NCBI GenBank assembly: GCA_003991915.1
Contig: RQTK01000772.1
Location: 121,222 to 185,221, forward strand
Direction: 5' to 3'
Origin: Elysia chlorotica
Taxonomy: Eukaryota > Mollusca > Gastropoda > Plakobranchidae
DNA: 64,000 bases
The position numbers were made by a program, and so were the translations under genes. Of this stretch, positions 51,885-64,000 are shown piece after piece. The number at the start of each line of letters is the position of its first letter. Within the stretch, counting starts at the first letter, position 1. The notes below the pieces were generated by a model, which worked only from the letters and a program-made list of their open reading frames with translations, made no database searches and had not been told where the DNA came from.

Positions 51885-52455
51885 TGTTTAATTTCTGTCC
51901 CATGTATCCTACTAAATCTCTGTCCCATGTATCCTGCTCAATCTCTGTCCCATGAATCCTGCTCAATCTCTGTCCCATGAATCCTGTTTTATATATGTCC
52001 CATGGATCCTGTCTCATCTCTGCCCCATGAATCTTGCTTAATCTCTGCCCAATGGATCTTGTTTCATCTCTGCCCCATGAGTTCTGTTCCTTCTCTGTCT
52101 CATGGATCCTGTTTCATCTCTGCCCCATGAGTTCTGTTCCTTCTCTGTCCCATGAATCCTGTTTCATCTCTGCCCCACGAGTTTTGTTTCATCTCTGTCC
52201 CATGGATCCTGTTTCATCTCTGCCCCATGAGTTCTGTTTCTTCTCTGTCCCATGGATCCTGTTTAATCTCTGCCCCATGAGTTCTTTTTCTTCTCTGTCC
52301 CATGAATCCTTTTTCATCTCTGCCCCATGAGTTCTGTTTCTTCTCTGTCCCATGAATCCTGTTTCATCTCTGCCCCATGAGTTTTGTTTCATCCCATGAG
52401 TTTTGTTTCATCTCTGTCTCATGGAATCTGTTTCATCTCTGCCCCATGAATCTCA
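51885..52455. repeat. 25-bp minisatellite with 50-bp higher-order unit
   Basis: About 22 units of 25 bp. Two subtypes mostly alternate: one built on CTCTGCCCCATGAGTTCTG and one on CTCTGTCCCATGAATCCTG. One unit near 52392 is shortened. Both strands stay open for long stretches because 25 bp gives a 75-bp coding period. The resulting proteins are repeats only. Confidence 0.93.
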
Positions 52456-53009
52456 TGGATTTTTTTTACTTGATGCTCTTAATAGTCTTATACCTCTCTT
52501 TGATTGTTTACTGGGTGATCTTATTGTTATACCTTGCTTTGATTGTATGCAGCTGTGGGTCTTCCTAGGTGCAGAGCTCTGAACTTGCTGAGATGAATCT
52601 ACTTTGGAACGTACTCTTTGTGTTTCGGGGCTTTCTCACTCTTAAATCACACGAAACGGGCAACACAGAATAAGAAAGTTTAATTCCAATAACTTAAAGA
52701 AAAAAGTAGAGATACGCCATTTATGGTATACATGTATCACATCAATAGGCTAGAACATCACATCAACAGTTATCACTTTTCGTCAATGGTAGACACCGGT
52801 GTAAGACACGTGAGTGAAAATTAATATCATTTATTTGGTATAATAATTGACACAATACATATTATTTTCTTCATACTGCACCTGAAATTAATAACATCAA
52901 GACTTTTAACAGTGACTTATATATTTCATTTGCATATAATCAATGTTCGGGTCACGAGGTTTATTTCTAAAATTAATTAGTTCATTTAACGCCATCGAAT
53001 ACATTAATC

Positions 53010-53205
53010 ATTTCTACCTCCAGGCCACGATGGGTAAATATAATTATTTTGAATTAGATGAGCAAGAATAAACAAAAAGATGATCATATTAAATTATTAG
53101 TTTTGGCAATTGTAAAGAAATTTACAATCACGGCTGGTACTTACACACACACAAAAGATCCAATTACTGAATTCCACTCATACGAAATATCAAAGAGGAA
53201 ATGTT
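53010..53205 (-). pseudogene. Decayed copy of the last SLC5 transporter exon
   Basis: The minus strand reads ISYEWNSVIGSFVCV, then an in-frame stop, then VIVNFFTIAKTN. This aligns with ISYEWYSVIGCCLCI and TIVSFFTKAKPDE of the intact exon at 56255-56991. DNA matches include CCAATTACTGAA, TCATACGAAAT, GTAAAGAAA-TTACAATC and TGGGTAAATATA. No other exon of the gene was found beside it, so it is a relic of a paralogue or of a partial duplication. Confidence 0.8.
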
Positions 53206-53524
53206 TTGGAGGATTGGAGTTTTTTTTTTAATTTTTTTTTAAATTTATTTACCAGGAGTATTTTACCATTAACTTCTTGGTCAACCATCACGATGTGAAT
53301 AAAAAAAGAAAGCATAAACCAGATCTCATTACAGACTTAAGAAGACAATGACATTCAGAGACAGAGAGAGAAAGGAAGAGGGAGAAATCTCTCTGAAGGA
53401 CAATTTCTAATCGATAATTATTTAGTTTTTCTAAGGAAATGAAAACTTTTCATTTTGATCAATTGCTTCAGCCTTTTTTTTTCTAAAGAATGCCCTCCTC
53501 ACTTCTTCACTTCTAGTACAACGT

Positions 53525-53715
53525 CTCCTAGGTTTCGAGAGAAAAGTCTTATACGGTGACGGAACCACAGACCAGGATATCCGGGACTTGGTCGTCTTTT
53601 ACTTACAGTTACACCGACCCAACCAGTAGGGAAAGATGGGGTCGCATGAGCTGGGCTCGAACCACGAATCTCCTGCGTCAGAAGCCAATGCTCTACCTCA
53701 GTGCTACCGCGCATC
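53525..53715 (-). mobile_element. tRNA-derived SINE, head and proximal body
   Basis: On the minus strand: GCGCGGTAGCACTGAGGTAG (A box), about 30 nt later GGTTCGAGCCC (B box), then CTACTGGTTGGGTCGGTGTA. This is the clearest tRNA-like head in the window. Confidence 0.8.
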
Positions 53716-54239
53716 AACACTTAAGCTGTATTTATGCCTGAGCTCTGCAAATAATTATTTTTTTAAAGAGAAAATGAGGTCAACTTGACTATAAAAGCGA
53801 TCTGAAATTACATTCCAGCTGGGGAATTTTTATTTCTCCACCACATAATTAGGATATAGCGCAATTTTATTGCCCTGCACAGTTAAGTCAATGCAAGTGC
53901 AATACGTGAACCCCGATTCTCTCTTGAGAGTAAAATTTGGACAATTTAAAAACACGCTGTTTAAGATTAAAAGAATTAAGTACAATTTTTTGGCGTGCAA
54001 AAAAAATTTAACAACCTTTGATGGTTCTGCAGTGTTCAGCTGACACTTCTCAATCTCTAGGAGATCCCAGCATCCCAGCCTATCTGTTCCAGGTCGCACT
54101 GGTCTATTCTGCAGTACAGACCGTTTTCTGGACGTCCGAGCGCTCATCTAATCATAACTGTTGCCAGCGTGACTGTCCCAACCGCGCGAATATCTAGTAT
54201 CCAGACGTCCAAATAAACTTAACTCAAACAACGAATACG

Positions 54240-54440
54240 TACAACGTCAGCCACACACGGGATAGTGCGGGTAGACCTGGAATCCTGTCTCAGCAGGTCA
54301 CATTATACTGACACCGACCCAACCAGTAAAAGACGAAATTGGACTTAATACACTTTTGACCGGTCGTAGGTTTCAAACCGAGGCCCTCCCTATAATTATT
54401 AAGAGACCAACCCACTACCACCTGAGCCAGTTCGTCCTCC
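54240..54440 (-). mobile_element. SINE copy
   Basis: GCCACACACGGGATAG, GTCTCAGCAGGTCAC, TTATACTGACACCGACCCAAC and CCAGTA, then a degenerate B box (GGTTTCAAACC region), reproduce the family body in reverse orientation. Confidence 0.7.
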
Positions 54441-54623
54441 AGGGCCTGCGGAGACCAATTTACCCTGATTGTCCACTAGAGTCAATATTATTAGTGTGTT
54501 ACAAACATGCATTGTTTATGATATCCAGGCGTTTTACTTTATATTGCCTTTTGAACTCCTTCGTATTTACAATGTTAATAATTATTGTTGCCTCACAATT
54601 TTCAGTTATCCCACCTGCTATTG

Positions 54624-54675
54624 GCGCGGTGGTCCAGAGGTAGAACATCGGCTTCCGACGCAAAAGGTCCCGAGT
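54624..54675 (+). mobile_element. SINE head fragment
   Basis: GGCGCGGTGGTCCAGAGGTA followed by ACGCAAAAGGTCCCGAGT is the head only, truncated before the B box completes. Confidence 0.55.
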
Positions 54676-54945
54676 AAACAAAACCCAAACAAACTACAAT
54701 ACAAGTTACCCATAAAATTACAAGAAAAGTCTCAAATAAGGTACTACCAATTAAAATTATGAAGAAAAAACCATCGTTATTTAAAAAGCAACACTTCATT
54801 AATTAAAAGATACACGGTGTAAAAAAAATCGTAGTTCTTTTCCACCGTTTTAGCGCATGAGCAGATCGGCATTATTTTGTAAGCGGTCGTTTTCTTTCTT
54901 GGTGGTCATACTCATAGTGGTCAAGTCTATGCTTACGACCAGAGT

Positions 54946-55594
<649 letters not shown>

Positions 55595-56149
55595 ATTCCC
55601 CAAAGCCACATCCCTCACAACAGTGACGTCACGACGCCAGGCTTGTCAGTCTTACATGTTCTACGCGTATCGACTAGAGTGAGTGTTTTATGTTCGGTAG
55701 ATAAAATGTTAGAAATGTTAGGGTGGGAAGGAGAGAGAAAGAGAGAACATGATAGAGAGAACGAGAGAGAAGGGTACAGCAATCTATTTCTGAGTAGAAA
55801 GACAATCTAAGGTATAGTACAATGATGTATCTCGGAGTTGAAAACATATCTTCTGATCGGCAAATGATACTTTACATAATTTTATATCTGTATCTTCATA
55901 CATCTAAATGAATGTGAGTTTTCTATTGTATTTGTCTTTTTGGGTTTTTTGTCAGGTTAACATGTAGGGGTTCACGGTTCAAATAACTTAAAACCTTGCG
56001 AGGAGGGGGTGGGTGGGGAAAAGGAGTTACAGTTTCCTTTATTCCCTATTTCACACGTTGATGGGTTATTATTCTAACTGTAGAACAAAAAGAGCAAAAA
56101 TAAAGCCATGCTGTCGATAAAAGGTGGAAAAGGACGCAACCTTTAAAAT

Positions 56150-56155
56150 TTTATT
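56150..56155 (-). terminator. Candidate poly(A) signal of the SLC5 gene
   Basis: AATAAA on the minus strand about 100 nt after the stop codon, a normal distance. Supported by position only. Confidence 0.45.
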
Positions 56156-56254
56156 GTAATATAATTGATAGCCATATTTTGTAAAACGTGTGGGTGGAAG
56201 TAATATTATGAGTATGAAAGCATCGGTTGTCATACTGAACCCTTTGGTCTCCTG

Positions 56255-63354
<7,100 letters not shown>

Positions 63355-64000
63355 CTGGAAAAAAGGGCAATATAAAATAAAGTAGATGTAGTGTATGTGT
63401 GAGAACTTCATGAGAAGGTTTTTAAGTTCAGAGGATATATATTTTAAAAGGAACAGGACAAAGAAGACACGTTTTCTCTCTCCACCATTTAACTTTTTTT
63501 TCTTCTAAATGAAGCCATTGAATTAGTGAGCATCCAAGATGTAAAACCAAATCATCCGTAATATTTTTTATTGTTCAGACATAAAGGAATACATTCTAAC
63601 GATTGTGTGACAATATTATTCCTGCTATACTTACCGAATCGCTGACTAATTTTTTTAACGCAGGACTTTTAACTCTTCAAACCCGAGCGGCCGCAGTGTG
63701 CCGTCGGAAAAATCACAAATTTAATATGAAGAAGAACTAAAATAAAATAGAAAAAAAACCTTCTTTCTATTTATAGATCTATCTAAAACCCTAAGTCAAA
63801 ACATGGAATGGGCGTAAGGGCTTAAAGAATACCGTCAGTATGTCAATTGAAAACAAACAAGCAAAGATAACTGTTTATTTATTACCGACACAGCGCAATA
63901 TTAGACTTTCTAAAAGCGCAAAGTAGAGACTGTGAGGAGGAGGGCTCTCTCACACTTCAAGACAGCGTCACCAGGACTTGAGACCTGAAACCACTGTTGA

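Noticed and set aside
51572-52017. Open frames crossing the N block
   Set aside because: The interior is unsequenced, so the apparent openness has no meaning.
51150-52455. CRISPR-like array from the 25-bp repeats
   Set aside because: The units are contiguous without spacers and the genome is eukaryotic, so it is a minisatellite.
53600-53715. A tRNA gene on the minus strand
   Set aside because: A and B boxes are present, but the sequence lacks a proper acceptor and anticodon stem and continues into the SINE body, so it is a SINE head.

Overview
This is eukaryotic genomic DNA with intron-rich genes. GT-AG introns of 0.2 to 4 kb are full of microsatellites, tRNA-derived SINEs, LINE 3' ends and small inverted-repeat elements. 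The encoded proteins are clearly invertebrate, and the repeat style (long CT/GA, CTGT and ACT arrays, recurrent AGATCTAG strings, SINEs with a conserved body) suggests a mollusc, most likely a gastropod. The species call is an inference. There are no prokaryotic operons, CRISPR arrays or canonical RNA genes.

Three multi-exon protein genes were reconstructed by matching reading frame and splice phase. (1) Plus strand, 1160-18878: WDR1/AIP1, the WD40 actin-interacting protein that works with cofilin to disassemble actin filaments. It has 16 exons and about 598 residues, and one exon (about 7540-7618) has no AG acceptor. (2) Minus strand, 48514-27013: CLINT1/epsinR, an ENTH-domain clathrin adaptor of the trans-Golgi/endosome route. 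It has 15 firm exons plus a candidate 30-nt microexon, giving 713 or 723 residues. WDR1 and CLINT1 converge, with long 3' regions between 18.9 and 27 kb. (3) Minus strand, from beyond the right edge to 56255: the C-terminal ~446 residues of an SLC5-family sodium-coupled solute transporter, with the N-terminus outside the window.

The right-hand 13 kb is the most rearranged part. Two SLC5 exons are present twice. A 154-bp exon recurs in a direct repeat of period 1164 bp, and a 130-bp exon recurs 1888 bp away in an order that cannot be spliced in frame. A decayed copy of the last SLC5 exon, with an in-frame stop, lies near 53.0-53.2 kb. This part also holds a 195-N assembly gap inside an ATT microsatellite, a 25-bp minisatellite with a 50-bp higher-order period, and large CT/CTGT/ACT arrays.

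Mobile DNA includes a 175-bp hAT-like MITE with a perfect 8-bp target duplication (47919-48093), a 1.65-kb inverted-repeat element in a WDR1 intron (10821-12472), a 92-bp hairpin element (45408-45499), LINE 3' ends at 16.0-16.4 and 18.1 kb, at least eight SINE copies or fragments, and several dispersed repeat pairs. I found no entirely novel multi-gene system. The best leads are the CLINT1 microexon, the missing splice acceptor in WDR1, the SLC5 exon duplications and its pseudo-exon, and the structured small transposons.
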